The notes beneath the pieces were generated by a model. The model searched no databases. It saw only the letters and a list, made by a program, of their open reading frames with translations, and was not told where the DNA came from. From an uncultured Collinsella sp. (lineage in GTDB: Bacteria; Actinomycetota; Coriobacteriia; Coriobacteriales; Coriobacteriaceae): DNA of 64,000 bases. The DNA is taken from contig CAAFZX010000008.1 of NCBI GenBank assembly GCA_900767675.1, forward strand, positions 1 through 64,000, written 5' to 3'. Both the position numbers and the translations under genes were made by a program. Positions within the stretch are counted from its first letter, which is position 1. Each line of letters starts with the position of its first letter. This document shows positions 48,835 through 57,089 of the stretch, one piece after another.

Positions 48835-49941
48835 ATGCTGCGCATCGCGACCATCGGCACATCCATGATCACCGACGACTTTATCCAAGTCGTCAACGCC
48901 AACGACCAAGCCGCGTTTGTGGGCACGCTTTCACGCGATGCCAATCGCGGTGCCGCCTTTACCGCCGAGCGCGGTGGCGAGCGAAACTTTACTTCACTCG
49001 ATGAGCTTGCGGCAGCCGCCGACGTCGACGCCGTCTACATCGGCAGTCCCAATGCGCTCCACTGCGACCAGGCGCTCACCTGTATTGCCGGCGGCAAGCA
49101 CGTCATCGTCGAGAAGCCCTTCTGTGCCACCGAAGCGCAGGCGCTGGAAGTCTTCCGCGCTGCCGAGGCAGCAGGTGTCGTGGCCCTCGAGGCCATGCGT
49201 CCCCTCCACGATCCCGCCTTCCACGCCATCGAGGACGCCCTGGGCGAGATCGCCCCCATCCGCCGCGCCTCATTGCGCTTTGGCAAATATTCCTCGCGCT
49301 ACAACGAGATTCTCGCGGGACGTGCCACCAATATCTTCGACTGCAATATGGCATCGGGTTCCCTCATGGACATTGGCGTCTACACCGTCGAGCCCATGGT
49401 CGAGATTTTCGGCATGCCCTCCGGCCTTACGAGCATGACTACTCTGCTCGACCCCACCACGCGACAGCTCACGAACGGCCCCATCGACGGCTGCGGCTCC
49501 ATCCTCGCCAGCTACGGCGGTGGCCGTATCTCCGTCGAGCTCGCGCACTCCAAAATTACGAATGACCTGCTGCCCTCGCAGATCGAAGGCGAGCGTGGCA
49601 CTATCCAGATCGACCATCTGTCTACGCCCCGCAACGTCCGCATCGACTATCGCGGCGATGTCGTACGCGGCTCGGCGACCGAGGCACCGCGCGAGCAAGG
49701 CGGCAACGGCCGTGTGCTCGACCTGCCCAAATCGAGCAACACGATGGAATACGAACTCACGGACTTTATCACCGCCATCGGCGGCATCGATAACGTAAAG
49801 GAAGAGATTTGGGAGACCCCGGCGGGACGCCACGAGCTTGGCCACTACCGCGATGTCACGCTCGTGTCGCTGCGTATCATGGATGCCGTGCGTCAGCAGG
49901 CGGGCATCACCTTCCCCGCCGACTCTAACAAGCAGGCATAG
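48835..49941 (+). CDS. Gfo/Idh/MocA-family oxidoreductase
   Basis: 368 residues. N-terminal Rossmann domain: MLRIATIGTSMITDDFIQVV, then FTSLDELAAAADVDAVYIGSPNALHCDQALTCIAGGKHVIVEKPFCATEAQA, with the family EKP motif near 97. The C-terminal substrate domain has MASGSLMDIGVYTVEPMVEIFG, with the usual G-x-L-x-DIG-x-Y motif. The family oxidises or reduces sugars and cyclitols with NAD(P); the substrate is unknown. ATG 48835 is preceded by AAGGGGG. The acylphosphatase gene begins two bases after its stop, so they form an operon. Confidence 0.92.
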   Translation: MLRIATIGTSMITDDFIQVVNANDQAAFVGTLSRDANRGAAFTAERGGERNFTSLDELAAAADVDAVYIGSPNALHCDQALTCIAGGKHVIVEKPFCATEAQALEVFRAAEAAGVVALEAMRPLHDPAFHAIEDALGEIAPIRRASLRFGKYSSRYNEILAGRATNIFDCNMASGSLMDIGVYTVEPMVEIFGMPSGLTSMTTLLDPTTRQLTNGPIDGCGSILASYGGGRISVELAHSKITNDLLPSQIEGERGTIQIDHLSTPRNVRIDYRGDVVRGSATEAPREQGGNGRVLDLPKSSNTMEYELTDFITAIGGIDNVKEEIWETPAGRHELGHYRDVTLVSLRIMDAVRQQAGITFPADSNKQA

Positions 49942-49943
49942 CG

Positions 49944-50354
49944 ATGGGTTTTTTCGACAAGCTTTTCTCAGGCGTCACCGGCGGCAGTCGAGAACCTCAA
50001 AAGCCCTCTGGCGTCGAGCTCGAGCTGCGCCGCAGACTTACTGTGTTCGCAAGCGACGAGGCCACTCAAGACACTCCCCTGCGCTATTTCCTACGGTGGG
50101 AGGGGCAAGTCCAGGGCGTCGGTTTCCGCTTTACCAACACCAACCTCGCGCAGGCGCGCTCCCTCACCGGCTGGGTGCGCAATATGGAAGACGGCTCGGT
50201 TGAGATGGAGATACAGGGGGCTCCGGCAAACATCCTATCTCATCTCGAGGCGCTTCATGCCTCCTACGAGCGCATAGGGACACGTTTTCGCCTCGTAGAC
50301 GCCCAGGCCCGAGCCCCACTTGCCAATGAAGACGGTTTCAGTCCTCGTTATTAG
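49944..50354 (+). CDS. Acylphosphatase-domain protein
   Basis: 136 residues, longer than the usual 90. The N-terminal 47 residues are an extension starting MGFFDKLFSGVTGGSREPQK. The acylphosphatase core is RYFLRWEGQVQGVGFRFTNTNLAQARSLTGWVRNMEDGSVEMEIQGAPANI, with the catalytic Arg in GVGFRF and the catalytic Asn in VRNMEDGS. It hydrolyses acyl phosphates such as 1,3-bisphosphoglycerate or acetyl phosphate. It is coupled to the preceding oxidoreductase (two-base gap). The role of the extension is not known. Confidence 0.9.
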   Translation: MGFFDKLFSGVTGGSREPQKPSGVELELRRRLTVFASDEATQDTPLRYFLRWEGQVQGVGFRFTNTNLAQARSLTGWVRNMEDGSVEMEIQGAPANILSHLEALHASYERIGTRFRLVDAQARAPLANEDGFSPRY

Positions 50355-50415
50355 TATTGTGTGCTAAATACGGTATCATTTACCTACGACCGTTGATAGA
50401 AAAGAGGCGAGGCGC

Positions 50416-50796
50416 ATGGCGGTGCAAAGAAGGAATACCAGGCAGCGAAAGCTGGTTCTTGACGCCGTGCGCCAAAGCTATAACCATCCCACCGCCGACG
50501 AAATCTACAACGTCGTGCGCGCGCAGGATGACAAGATCAGCCGCGGCACGGTCTACCGCAACCTCAACCTCTTGGCCGACGCCGGCGAGATTCTCTCCAT
50601 CAAGACGCCGGGCGGCAGCCGCTTCGATCGCACGATTGATCCGCATGCGCATATCATCTGCGCCTCGTGCAGCCGCGTCATCGACGTACCACTTCCCTTC
50701 GATGCCCAGCTCAACGCCAAGGCGTCCGAGCAAATCGGCTGGCACGTCACGTCGCACTACACCATCTTCGAGGGTCTCTGCCCCGACTGCCGGTAG
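50416..50796 (+). CDS. Fur-family regulator, PerR-like
   Basis: 126 residues. Winged-helix DNA-binding part: NTRQRKLVLDAVRQSYNHPTADEIYNVVRAQDDKISRGTVYRNLNLLADAGEIL. Dimer/metal part: FDRTIDPHAHIICASCSRVIDV, with an HxH-type metal site and first CxxC, and GLCPDC with the second CxxC, giving the structural zinc. The spacing and short length point to the PerR branch (peroxide sensing) over Fur, though Asp/His oxidation sites cannot be confirmed. Convergent with the HAD gene; both stop codons lie in one palindrome. Confidence 0.9.
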   Translation: MAVQRRNTRQRKLVLDAVRQSYNHPTADEIYNVVRAQDDKISRGTVYRNLNLLADAGEILSIKTPGGSRFDRTIDPHAHIICASCSRVIDVPLPFDAQLNAKASEQIGWHVTSHYTIFEGLCPDCR

Positions 50797-50876
50797 ATGT
50801 TTGGGACATGCCTTAAAAAACACCTTTTCGCACTCTGCAGCAAAAAGTAGATTTCTAGGCATGTCCCAAATATCTA
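50794..50876. repeat. Palindrome spanning the two convergent stop codons
   Basis: Arms 50794-50813 and 50857-50876 (TAGATGTTTGGGACATGCCT and its near-complement) pair over 20 bases with one G-T. The left TAG is the stop of the PerR-like gene, and the right end is the stop of the HAD gene on the other strand. It may serve as a shared terminator. Confidence 0.8.
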
Positions 50877-51671
50877 CTCGGCGAGCAGGCGACGGAGTTC
50901 TTCTTCGACCGTGCGCACGTAGCGGACGCGGTCGTTGACGCCGCGCATGGTGGGGTTGCAGCTCTCCATCAGATAGGGATGGCCCACGACGTTGAGCATG
51001 TCGCGATCGTTCTCATTGTCGCCAAACGCCATCATCTCATCGGGCGAAATCCCCAGGGCACGACCGTAATCGGCAAGCGCGGAGCCCTTGCCCGAACCGA
51101 AACCGATCAAGTCCGTCCATGCGGTTCCCGACGTCATCACGTCGACACGGTCGCTAAAGAGGCGCTCGAAATACTCCCGGGCCGCCGGATAATCCACCTT
51201 GGGCGTCTGGAAGCCAATCTTAATGACATCCTCATCGATGTCCTCGGGACGGTCGACCACCGCCACATCGCAGTGGACCTCATGGCGCAAATGGTCGACG
51301 AACGCATCGTTGCCGCTCATGGCGTAGAGGTGCCCCTCACACGAAAGGGTCACGTCGGCATGGGGATACGCAACCACGGCATTCGCGATAACCATAGCAA
51401 GGCTACGCTCCATGGAACGCTTGACAACGGCACGCCCCTCGCTCATCACCAGGGTTCCGTTTTCGCATACATAGGCGAGCTCATCGGCCACCGGGGCAAA
51501 CAGGTAGCGCAAGCTCGCATATTGACGGCCACTCGCCGGCATAAACACGATACCGCGACGATGCAGCTCATCGATAAGCTCAAATGCCTCGGAACGCAGC
51601 TCGCGCTCCCCCGGATGCAGCAAAGTGCCGTCCAAATCGCATGCAATCAGCTTGATTCCCTCAAGACCCAT
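50874..51671 (-). CDS. Cof-type HAD phosphatase
   Basis: 265 residues. MGLEGIKLIACDLDGTLLHPGE holds the nucleophile DxD motif. FMPASGRQYASLRYLF near 45 is motif II, GSGKGSALADYGRALGISPDEMMAFGDNENDRDMLNVVGHPYLM near 195 holds the Lys and motif IV. It is the second Cof-type protein in the window, distinct from the one at 28498. Its substrate is unknown (sugar or nucleotide phosphates). ATG 51671 is chosen with GGGGGA upstream; the frame goes back to 51746 without family similarity. It sits downstream of the UreE-like gene with a hairpin between. Confidence 0.9.
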   Translation of the reverse strand: MGLEGIKLIACDLDGTLLHPGERELRSEAFELIDELHRRGIVFMPASGRQYASLRYLFAPVADELAYVCENGTLVMSEGRAVVKRSMERSLAMVIANAVVAYPHADVTLSCEGHLYAMSGNDAFVDHLRHEVHCDVAVVDRPEDIDEDVIKIGFQTPKVDYPAAREYFERLFSDRVDVMTSGTAWTDLIGFGSGKGSALADYGRALGISPDEMMAFGDNENDRDMLNVVGHPYLMESCNPTMRGVNDRVRYVRTVEEELRRLLAE

Positions 51672-51699
51672 ATGCTTCCCCCAAAGCCTCCTGTCAACA

Positions 51700-51742
51700 G
51701 CAAGACGGACCTTGATTGGTCGCCCCTCAAAGCCCGTCTTGC
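51700..51742 (-). terminator. Hairpin after the UreE-like gene
   Basis: GCAAGACGG and CCGTCTTGC pair around a 25-base loop, 13 bases after the stop. No U-tract is present; termination is uncertain. Confidence 0.5.
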
Positions 51743-51754
51743 GCATACGTGCGC

Positions 51755-52333
51755 TTAGCCGCGCGTCTTTTTTACGATGGTAAAGTCGGGAGCCATGCTC
51801 ACGACGACCTCCGCCGCACTCGACGCAAAGCGCCGGTCCGCATCGAGTTCACGGGTGACCACCGAGAGCCGAACACCCTCGACACCCCGGAGCATGCGGC
51901 CCAAAACAGGCTGCAACGGCGTATACATGCGCACGACACGATCATTCGAGTCACCTCGGAAGAGCGGCGCATGCATGTTGCCGATCTCCCAGCACGCATG
52001 CGCGAGCGCAATCGGATCCGAGCGGTCGACTTCGACCAAATAGACCTCGGCGCTCCGCAGACGCACGACAACCGCCACAGGCACAGCGCCTGCGCGGTCG
52101 ACGGCGAGCACGTCACCGTCGGCTAGGCGGTCACCGTCGGCAGCACTCGGGCGCACATCCACCATGCGCCCCAGCTCCGTCACGCCTACAAACGCGCGCA
52201 CATCGGCCTGGTCCCCATCGAGTAGCAGCTCGTCGATCTCAAAGACACCGCCCAGCTCCCGGCGAAGCAGGAGCTCATAGGACGGATCGTTGAGATTTCC
52301 CAAGCATGTCGTCGAAACCAGGCGTTCAGGCAT
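51755..52333 (-). CDS. UreE-like urease-accessory-type protein (nickel metallochaperone-like)
   Basis: 192 residues. The N-terminal half is beta-rich with the UreE-like stretch DVRPSAADGDRLADGDVLAVDRAGAVPVAVVV. The C-terminal half shows AHACWEIGNMHAPLFRGDSN (like the UreE A-x2-LGN-x-H motif), then MYTPLQPVLGRMLRGVEGVRLSVVTREL, as in the UreE ferredoxin-like domain. UreE carries Ni(II) to urease. No urease or His-rich C-terminal tail is present here. It begins three bases after the SlyD stop, so the two are coupled. A nickel role for another enzyme such as hydrogenase is inferred. Confidence 0.7.
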   Translation of the reverse strand: MPERLVSTTCLGNLNDPSYELLLRRELGGVFEIDELLLDGDQADVRAFVGVTELGRMVDVRPSAADGDRLADGDVLAVDRAGAVPVAVVVRLRSAEVYLVEVDRSDPIALAHACWEIGNMHAPLFRGDSNDRVVRMYTPLQPVLGRMLRGVEGVRLSVVTRELDADRRFASSAAEVVVSMAPDFTIVKKTRG

Positions 52334-52336
52334 ACT

Positions 52337-52765
52337 CTAACCCTCGACCTCGACGAGCTCGATATCAAAGTTGAGGTCCTTGCCGGCCAGCTCGTGGTTG
52401 GCGTCGAGCGTCACGGCCTCGGGCGTTACGTCGATGACCACGGCGGGGACGGGCATACCGCTCGGCGTGGACAGGAAGAGCTTCATGCCCTTCTCGATCT
52501 GCTCGATGTTGGGAACCTGTTCGGCCGGGAAGGTAATAACCATCTCGGGGTTGTGCTCGCCGTAGGCATCGGCAGCAGAAATGTGCACGGTCTTCTTCTC
52601 GCCCACCTGCATGTTGACAACAGCGGCATCGAAGCCCTTGATCATCTGACCGGCGCCGCAGGTGAACTCCAGCGGCTCGCCGCGATCGTAGGAGCTATCG
52701 AACTGCGTGCCGTCATCGAGCGTGCCGCGATAATGAGTCTTAACCTTCTTGCCCTGGTTGGACAT
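52337..52765 (-). CDS. FKBP-type peptidyl-prolyl isomerase, SlyD-like
   Basis: 142 residues from ATG 52765 (GGAGG, five-base spacing). The FKBP part is HYRGTLDDGTQFDSSYDRGEPLEFTCGAGQMIKGFDAAVVNMQVGEKKTVHISAADAYGEHN. The insert-in-flap chaperone domain between it and the last strand (EMVITFPAEQVPNIEQIEKGMKLFLSTPSGMPVPAVVIDVTPEAVTLDANHELAGKDLNFDIELV) identifies SlyD. In E. coli SlyD helps fold proteins and supplies nickel to hydrogenase; the metal-binding C-terminal tail is absent here. Operon partner: the UreE-like gene directly downstream. Confidence 0.92.
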   Translation of the reverse strand: MSNQGKKVKTHYRGTLDDGTQFDSSYDRGEPLEFTCGAGQMIKGFDAAVVNMQVGEKKTVHISAADAYGEHNPEMVITFPAEQVPNIEQIEKGMKLFLSTPSGMPVPAVVIDVTPEAVTLDANHELAGKDLNFDIELVEVEG

Positions 52766-52885
52766 GGTAACCTCCGTGATAAGGGCGACACACAACGCGG
52801 GCCGCCGTGAACATATGGCGCTAACTATACCCTAGTCATACAATTCAAAGACAGTTTGCAAAGAAACGCTGCAACCGGAGGAACC

Positions 52886-53899
52886 ATGGCATATCCCGTA
52901 TTTGACCTACACTGCGACACCGCCGACCGCATCGGCTGGGCCACGCTCGATCTCGACCTGCGCTTTACCGCTGGCACCGACGGTTATTTCCCCGGTGATG
53001 AGACGCATCCGCAGGATTTCGACCTCATCGAGGGCAACGCCTGCGCCATCTCGCTCACAAAGATTGGCAACACCCCGTGGGCACAGTGTTTTGCCACGTA
53101 TGTTCCCGACAAGATTCCCGCCGCCCATGCCGCGCGCTTCCAGGCACAGATCATGGCGCACATGAGCGGCCAGGCCACGCTCAATTACGACCGAATGGTC
53201 AACGTGCGCAGCGCCGCAGACATCCGCCCCGCGCTCCAAGACGGTAAGGTTGCCTGCATCCATACCATCGAAAACGCCACGTTCTTTGCCGAGGACCCCG
53301 CGCTGATCGAGGTGCTCAAGAACTTGGGCGTACTCATGTCGTCGCTCAGCTGGAACGCGCAGGGACCGCTCGCGAGCGGACACGACACCCATGCCGGCCT
53401 CACCGCCGCCGGCATCGAGGCGCTCACGCAGATGGAGCACGCCGGCATGGTGCTCGACGTCTCCCACCTCAACGACGAGTGCTTTGACGAGGTCGTCGCC
53501 CACGCCACGCGCCCCTTCGTCGCCAGCCACTCCAACTCCCGCGCGGTCTGCGGCGTCAAGCGCAACCTCACCGACGACCAGTTCCGCGCCATTCGCGACA
53601 GGGGCGGCATCGTCGGCCTCAACTACTGCAGCGAGTTCCTATCCAACGAAGCAACCAGCGAGACCGCCGCAGATGTCACCTTCGACCAGCTGGCGGCCCA
53701 TATCGAGCACTGGCTCGACCTGGGCGGCGAAGATGTCATCGCGCTCGGCGGCGACTGGGACGGCGCCACGGTGCCCGCCTTCCTCTCCGATGCCAGCAAG
53801 ATGCCCGAGTTCCAGAACATGCTTTCCAAGCATTTTGGCAAGACCATGATGCAGAAGCTCTGCAGCGACAACGCTCTCGCTTTCTTCGAGCGTTATTAA
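52886..53899 (+). CDS. Membrane dipeptidase (peptidase family M19)
   Basis: 337 residues. Zinc dipeptidase of the renal-dipeptidase family, which cleaves dipeptides, often with D-residues. Metal ligands: FDLHCDT near residue 5 (H-x-D), CIHTIENATFFAED near 125 (Glu), VLDVSHLNDECFDEV near 188 (His) and ASHSNSRAVCGVKRNLTDDQ near 212 (His). IVGLNYCSEFLS and VIALGGDWDGA close the site. ATG 52886 is preceded by GGAGG at four bases. Despite the family name, no signal peptide is seen, so it is cytoplasmic. It is a single gene followed by a hairpin. Confidence 0.92.
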   Translation: MAYPVFDLHCDTADRIGWATLDLDLRFTAGTDGYFPGDETHPQDFDLIEGNACAISLTKIGNTPWAQCFATYVPDKIPAAHAARFQAQIMAHMSGQATLNYDRMVNVRSAADIRPALQDGKVACIHTIENATFFAEDPALIEVLKNLGVLMSSLSWNAQGPLASGHDTHAGLTAAGIEALTQMEHAGMVLDVSHLNDECFDEVVAHATRPFVASHSNSRAVCGVKRNLTDDQFRAIRDRGGIVGLNYCSEFLSNEATSETAADVTFDQLAAHIEHWLDLGGEDVIALGGDWDGATVPAFLSDASKMPEFQNMLSKHFGKTMMQKLCSDNALAFFERY

Positions 53900-53911
53900 T
53901 TTCGCATCCCT

Positions 53912-53956
53912 TGAGCGGGCTGGTACGCCGAACGGTCGGCATGCCAGCCCGTTCTC
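53912..53956 (+). terminator. Hairpin after the dipeptidase gene
   Basis: GAGCGGGCTGG and CCAGCCCGTTCTC pair with one bulge around a 20-base loop, starting 12 bases after the stop. Its presence argues that the next gene begins at 53974 and not within it. Confidence 0.6.
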
Positions 53957-53973
53957 AATCTGAAGGGCCACTT

Positions 53974-54750
53974 TTGACGCAGCAATTTACGATCTCCGTA
54001 CCCCGACCGGATGGAAGTCCCATTCCCGTCGTCGTCACCAAAAAGCGCGTCAAGAACTTCAACCTACGCGTCACATCAGGCGGCGAGGTCCACGCCAGCG
54101 CACCGCTCGGCGCCAGCCGCGAGCGCATCGAGGCGTTTGTAAAGCGCAACAGCGCCTGGATTATCAGCCGGCTTGCCCAGCGCGAGCAGCGTCAGGCGAC
54201 GGCACGAGAGCCGCTCAGCCCCTCGTCCATCATTGCACTTTGGGGCAAGCCCATCACGGTACAGGATGCACTCGATCACAACTTTGCATCCCCCGCACCG
54301 CGACCCAAACAGGCCACCTTCGCAAGTTTTATGGGTACCGATGAATCGGACGAAGGCCCGCAGGCCAAGCGGCACGCAATCCTCGACGGCCTAACGTCCG
54401 ACGAGCTCCAAGCCCACATCGACCAGCTCTACGCGTCCGAGGTCACATCGGCGCTGCGCGACATCGTGCACGCGTACGAAGTCGCAATGGGCGTCACCGT
54501 GGCCCGCATCTCCGTGCGCAGCATGAAAACGCGCTGGGGATCATGCACGCCCAAATCCGGCGCCATTCGCATCGCGCGCGAGCTCGCCGCCTACCCCGTC
54601 GAATGCCTCGACATGGTTGTCGCCCACGAGTTCGTCCACTTGCTCGAGCCAAGCCACAATCAGCGTTTTCACGCCCTGCTCGACACGTACTGTCCCAACA
54701 ATAGAGCTCTGTCGCAGCGGCTCAAGCAGCCACCCATAGAGACGTATTAG
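53974..54750 (+). CDS. YgjP-like (DUF45) metallopeptidase
   Basis: 258 residues. The C-terminal half holds ISVRSMKTRWGSCTPKSGAIRIARELAAYPVECLDMVVAHEFVHLLEPSHNQRFHALL, with the HEFVH zinc site and a third ligand in SHNQRFH, typical of YgjP/SprT-like proteins. The N-terminal half includes VVVTKKRVKNFNLRVTSGGEVHASAP, the conserved start of DUF45. A variable loop (residues about 105-140) is inserted. Start: TTG 53974 with AAGGG upstream is preferred, because the longer starts fall in the terminator hairpin. The substrate is unknown; family members may act in stress or restriction systems. Confidence 0.85.
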   Translation: MTQQFTISVPRPDGSPIPVVVTKKRVKNFNLRVTSGGEVHASAPLGASRERIEAFVKRNSAWIISRLAQREQRQATAREPLSPSSIIALWGKPITVQDALDHNFASPAPRPKQATFASFMGTDESDEGPQAKRHAILDGLTSDELQAHIDQLYASEVTSALRDIVHAYEVAMGVTVARISVRSMKTRWGSCTPKSGAIRIARELAAYPVECLDMVVAHEFVHLLEPSHNQRFHALLDTYCPNNRALSQRLKQPPIETY

Positions 54751-54756
54751 AACCGG

Positions 54757-55242
54757 TTACCGCACGCGCTCGATCTCGACACCGCAGCTTGCCAGGGGCA
54801 GGCCAACAGGAGCCCACGGCTTATCGAGCTTTATGCGCACACCAAGCAGCAGGGGGTAACGACGCAGCAGCATCTGGGCCACACCCTCGGCTGCCGCCTC
54901 GATGAGTTTAAACGTGTGCTCGCGCAGATAGCCATCAACATCGTGGCACACCGAGCCGTAGTCAATCGAGGCATCCAGGTTATCGTGCTCCCCCGCCGCG
55001 CGCAGGTCGGCATAGAGCACCAGAGAAACGATGAACTTCTGACCCAGCGCGTTCTCCTCGGGATACACGCCATGGTTGGCAAAAACCTCAAGGCCGTCAA
55101 TGACAATACGATCGGCATGGCGCAAATCGTCATAGCTCACATGGGGCACCGCCGTTGCGGTGGATATTTCGCCCCTTCCACGGCGGGCGAGCTCGGCGCC
55201 TTCAGTCTTGGTTGCATTCTCGGGCAGTTTCTTGTTACTCAT
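54757..55242 (-). CDS. folB: Dihydroneopterin aldolase
   Basis: 161 residues. Converts dihydroneopterin to hydroxymethyldihydropterin and glycolaldehyde in folate synthesis. Core motifs: RIVIDGLEVFANHGVYPEENALGQKFIVSLVLYADL near 45-80, with the catalytic Glu and the Tyr/HG loop, ASIDYGSVCHDVDGYLREHTFKLIEAAAEGVAQMLL near 91, and the closing VRIKLDKPWAPVGLPLASCGVEI, with the catalytic Lys. A 40-residue N-terminal extension is present; the start at 55242 has AAGGAG upstream. folE lies nearby on the same strand, past the HD gene, so this is part of a small folate cluster. Confidence 0.93.
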   Translation of the reverse strand: MSNKKLPENATKTEGAELARRGRGEISTATAVPHVSYDDLRHADRIVIDGLEVFANHGVYPEENALGQKFIVSLVLYADLRAAGEHDNLDASIDYGSVCHDVDGYLREHTFKLIEAAAEGVAQMLLRRYPLLLGVRIKLDKPWAPVGLPLASCGVEIERVR

Positions 55243-55285
55243 CGCGATCGTCTCCTTCGTTTAGAACCCCGACCGCGCAAACTAA

Positions 55286-55867
55286 CTACACGCGAATCGA
55301 CAGGTTCTTTTTATCATCGCTCCAGTTGCAAGCATTGCGCGCGGGGCATGCAAAGCAGGCGCGCGACGCTTTGTCGGCCGCATAGAGCAGACGCTCAAGC
55401 GGTTGGCTGTTCACGCGCAGCTTTCGATGGCCCAGAATGGCCGTCTTAATGGCTGCGGCATCGGCCGGCTCAAACGCCACATCATCGGGCATGCCGCCGA
55501 GAATCGCATCAGCGACGCGTTCGCTTGCAACATCATGGGATATACCCGATTCATACTGTTCATCTTTGCCGATATCGTGAAGAAGTGCCGTGGCGTAGAT
55601 GACCTCGCGGTCAAATTCGAGCTGTTCCTCGAGATTCTTGATCCACATAATGCGAGCGACATCGAGCAGATGGTCAATACCGTGGCGGCAGAAGATGCGC
55701 CCCGATTCCAACTGTGCAATGTTGCCCAGGTGCCGCCGGAACAGCCCGTTGGCACAAATGTAATCAATGCGAGGCATGGCACCAAAGGGAGTCAGGCCCG
55801 AAGCCATAAAGCCGCGACGCGGCGTCCCCTCATCGGTCTTCGATGTAAAGTCGTTAACGACCCTCAT
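55286..55867 (-). CDS. HD-domain phosphohydrolase
   Basis: 193 residues. The HD motif is in EVIYATALLHDIGKDEQYESGISHDVASERVADAIL near 85-120 (HD pair), preceded by FCRHGIDHLLDVARIMWIK (first metal His) and followed by IKTAILGHRKLR. This is the pattern of small bacterial HD phosphohydrolases, which act on nucleotides or phosphorylated metabolites. A C-terminal Cys-rich tail (CFACPARNACNW) is a possible metal site. It begins one base after the folE stop (TAG-C-ATG), so it is coupled to folE. The substrate is unknown. Confidence 0.88.
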   Translation of the reverse strand: MRVVNDFTSKTDEGTPRRGFMASGLTPFGAMPRIDYICANGLFRRHLGNIAQLESGRIFCRHGIDHLLDVARIMWIKNLEEQLEFDREVIYATALLHDIGKDEQYESGISHDVASERVADAILGGMPDDVAFEPADAAAIKTAILGHRKLRVNSQPLERLLYAADKASRACFACPARNACNWSDDKKNLSIRV

Positions 55868-55868
55868 G

Positions 55869-56426
55869 CTAACGGCCCAGCATCCTAAAGAACCGCTCCT
55901 CGAGCGCGGGATCGGTCTCAAAGACGCCGCGGCGAGCGAGCGTCACGGTCTTGGTGCCGGGCTTTTGCACGCCGCGCATGGTCATGCACATATGCTCAGC
56001 CTCCATGAGCACAATCGCTCCCTGGGGAGCGAGATAATCCATGAGGGCGTCGGCAACCTGTGCACACAGCTGCTCCTGCAGCTGCAGACGACGGGCATAG
56101 ACTTCAACCGTGCGAGCGAGCTTAGACAGACCCGCCACGCGACCGTTAGGGATATAGCCGATCGCAGCCTTGCCATAAAACGGCAGCAAATGATGCTCGC
56201 ACAGCGAGTAAAACGTGATGTCGCGCTCGATAACCAAGTCGTTCGAAGCGACGGCAAAGGTTTTGGACAGGTGTTCCTCGGCACTCTGCTCCATACCGCC
56301 GGCAATCTCGCCATACATACGGGCGACGCGCGCCGGGGTCTCCAGCAGGCCCTCACGAGTTGGATCCTCGCCTATGCCCTCAAGCAACAGCTTAATGGCG
56401 GCCTCGACTTTTTCCTGATCGACCAT
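55869..56426 (-). CDS. folE: GTP cyclohydrolase I
   Basis: 185 residues. First step of folate synthesis: GTP to dihydroneopterin triphosphate and formate. Seen: GEDPTREGLLETPARVARMYGEI near 20-42, ITFYSLCEHHLLPFYGKAAIGYIPNGRVAGLSKLARTVEVYARRLQLQEQLCAQVADAL near 80-138 (zinc Cys and His in CEHHLLPF), and EAEHMCMTMRGVQKPGTKTVTLARRGVF near 145-172 (second Cys and the MRGV motif). All motifs are intact. It is upstream of the HD hydrolase and folB on the same strand. Confidence 0.96.
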   Translation of the reverse strand: MVDQEKVEAAIKLLLEGIGEDPTREGLLETPARVARMYGEIAGGMEQSAEEHLSKTFAVASNDLVIERDITFYSLCEHHLLPFYGKAAIGYIPNGRVAGLSKLARTVEVYARRLQLQEQLCAQVADALMDYLAPQGAIVLMEAEHMCMTMRGVQKPGTKTVTLARRGVFETDPALEERFFRMLGR

Positions 56427-56492
56427 CTGGGCCTCACTTTTCCGATTTCACGTTCGCGCTATGGTACCACGCCCTTTGGCATCGGCCACAAG

Positions 56493-57074
56493 CTACATAG
56501 TATGGGTCGAATAGACTGGATCGTCCCGCCAAAGCTCCACAGCGTCGCAAAGCGCAACGCCCTCACGCTCGGCGCGGGCACGCGTGGCGTTCATATCAAT
56601 CACGCGCTGGTTACTCGAGCCCCTAAAGCGCAATGAGATATCGTACAGATCCTGAACAAACGGGCCATCCACCAACATGTCGAGACAGGCAAGGATACGG
56701 TCCGTCACCTCAGTATGGTGGCGGCCTCCCGGCATAAGCTCCTCGAGCACATCGCCGGTGAAGCACCAAATAGTCTTCCCCGACCCCGCTGGATAGGCCG
56801 CGCGAACACGCTCGACAAAATCAACGAGTCCCGCTTGATTCTCGGGCTCCATAGGCTCGCCGCCCAGAATCGTCAGGCCGTCAATAAAGGGATGATCGAG
56901 GCTCTCGATAATCTTGTCCTCGACGGCACGATCGAACGGCTCACCCGCAGCAAAGTCCCACGCAACAGAGTTAAAGCAATTCTTGCACCCACGACGGCAC
57001 CCGCTCACAAACAGAGAAGTACGAACGCCTTCCCCATCAGCAATGTCGAAATACTTAATGTTCGCGTAGTTCAT
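56493..57074 (-). CDS. nrdG: Anaerobic ribonucleotide reductase activating protein
   Basis: 193 residues. Radical SAM activase that installs the glycyl radical on NrdD. The 4Fe-4S motif is CRRGCKNCF (C26, C30, C33). GVRTSLFVSGC precedes it, and DGLTILGGEPMEPENQAGLVDFVERV near 67 and WCFTGDVLEELM near 102 follow as in NrdG. ATG 57074 is chosen with GGGAG six bases upstream. NrdD is upstream across a 426-base gap on the same strand, containing two long palindromes. Thus the two genes are probably linked but the gap is unusually large. Confidence 0.95.
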   Translation of the reverse strand: MNYANIKYFDIADGEGVRTSLFVSGCRRGCKNCFNSVAWDFAAGEPFDRAVEDKIIESLDHPFIDGLTILGGEPMEPENQAGLVDFVERVRAAYPAGSGKTIWCFTGDVLEELMPGGRHHTEVTDRILACLDMLVDGPFVQDLYDISLRFRGSSNQRVIDMNATRARAEREGVALCDAVELWRDDPVYSTHTM

Positions 57075-57089
57075 AGGTAACTCTCCCGG

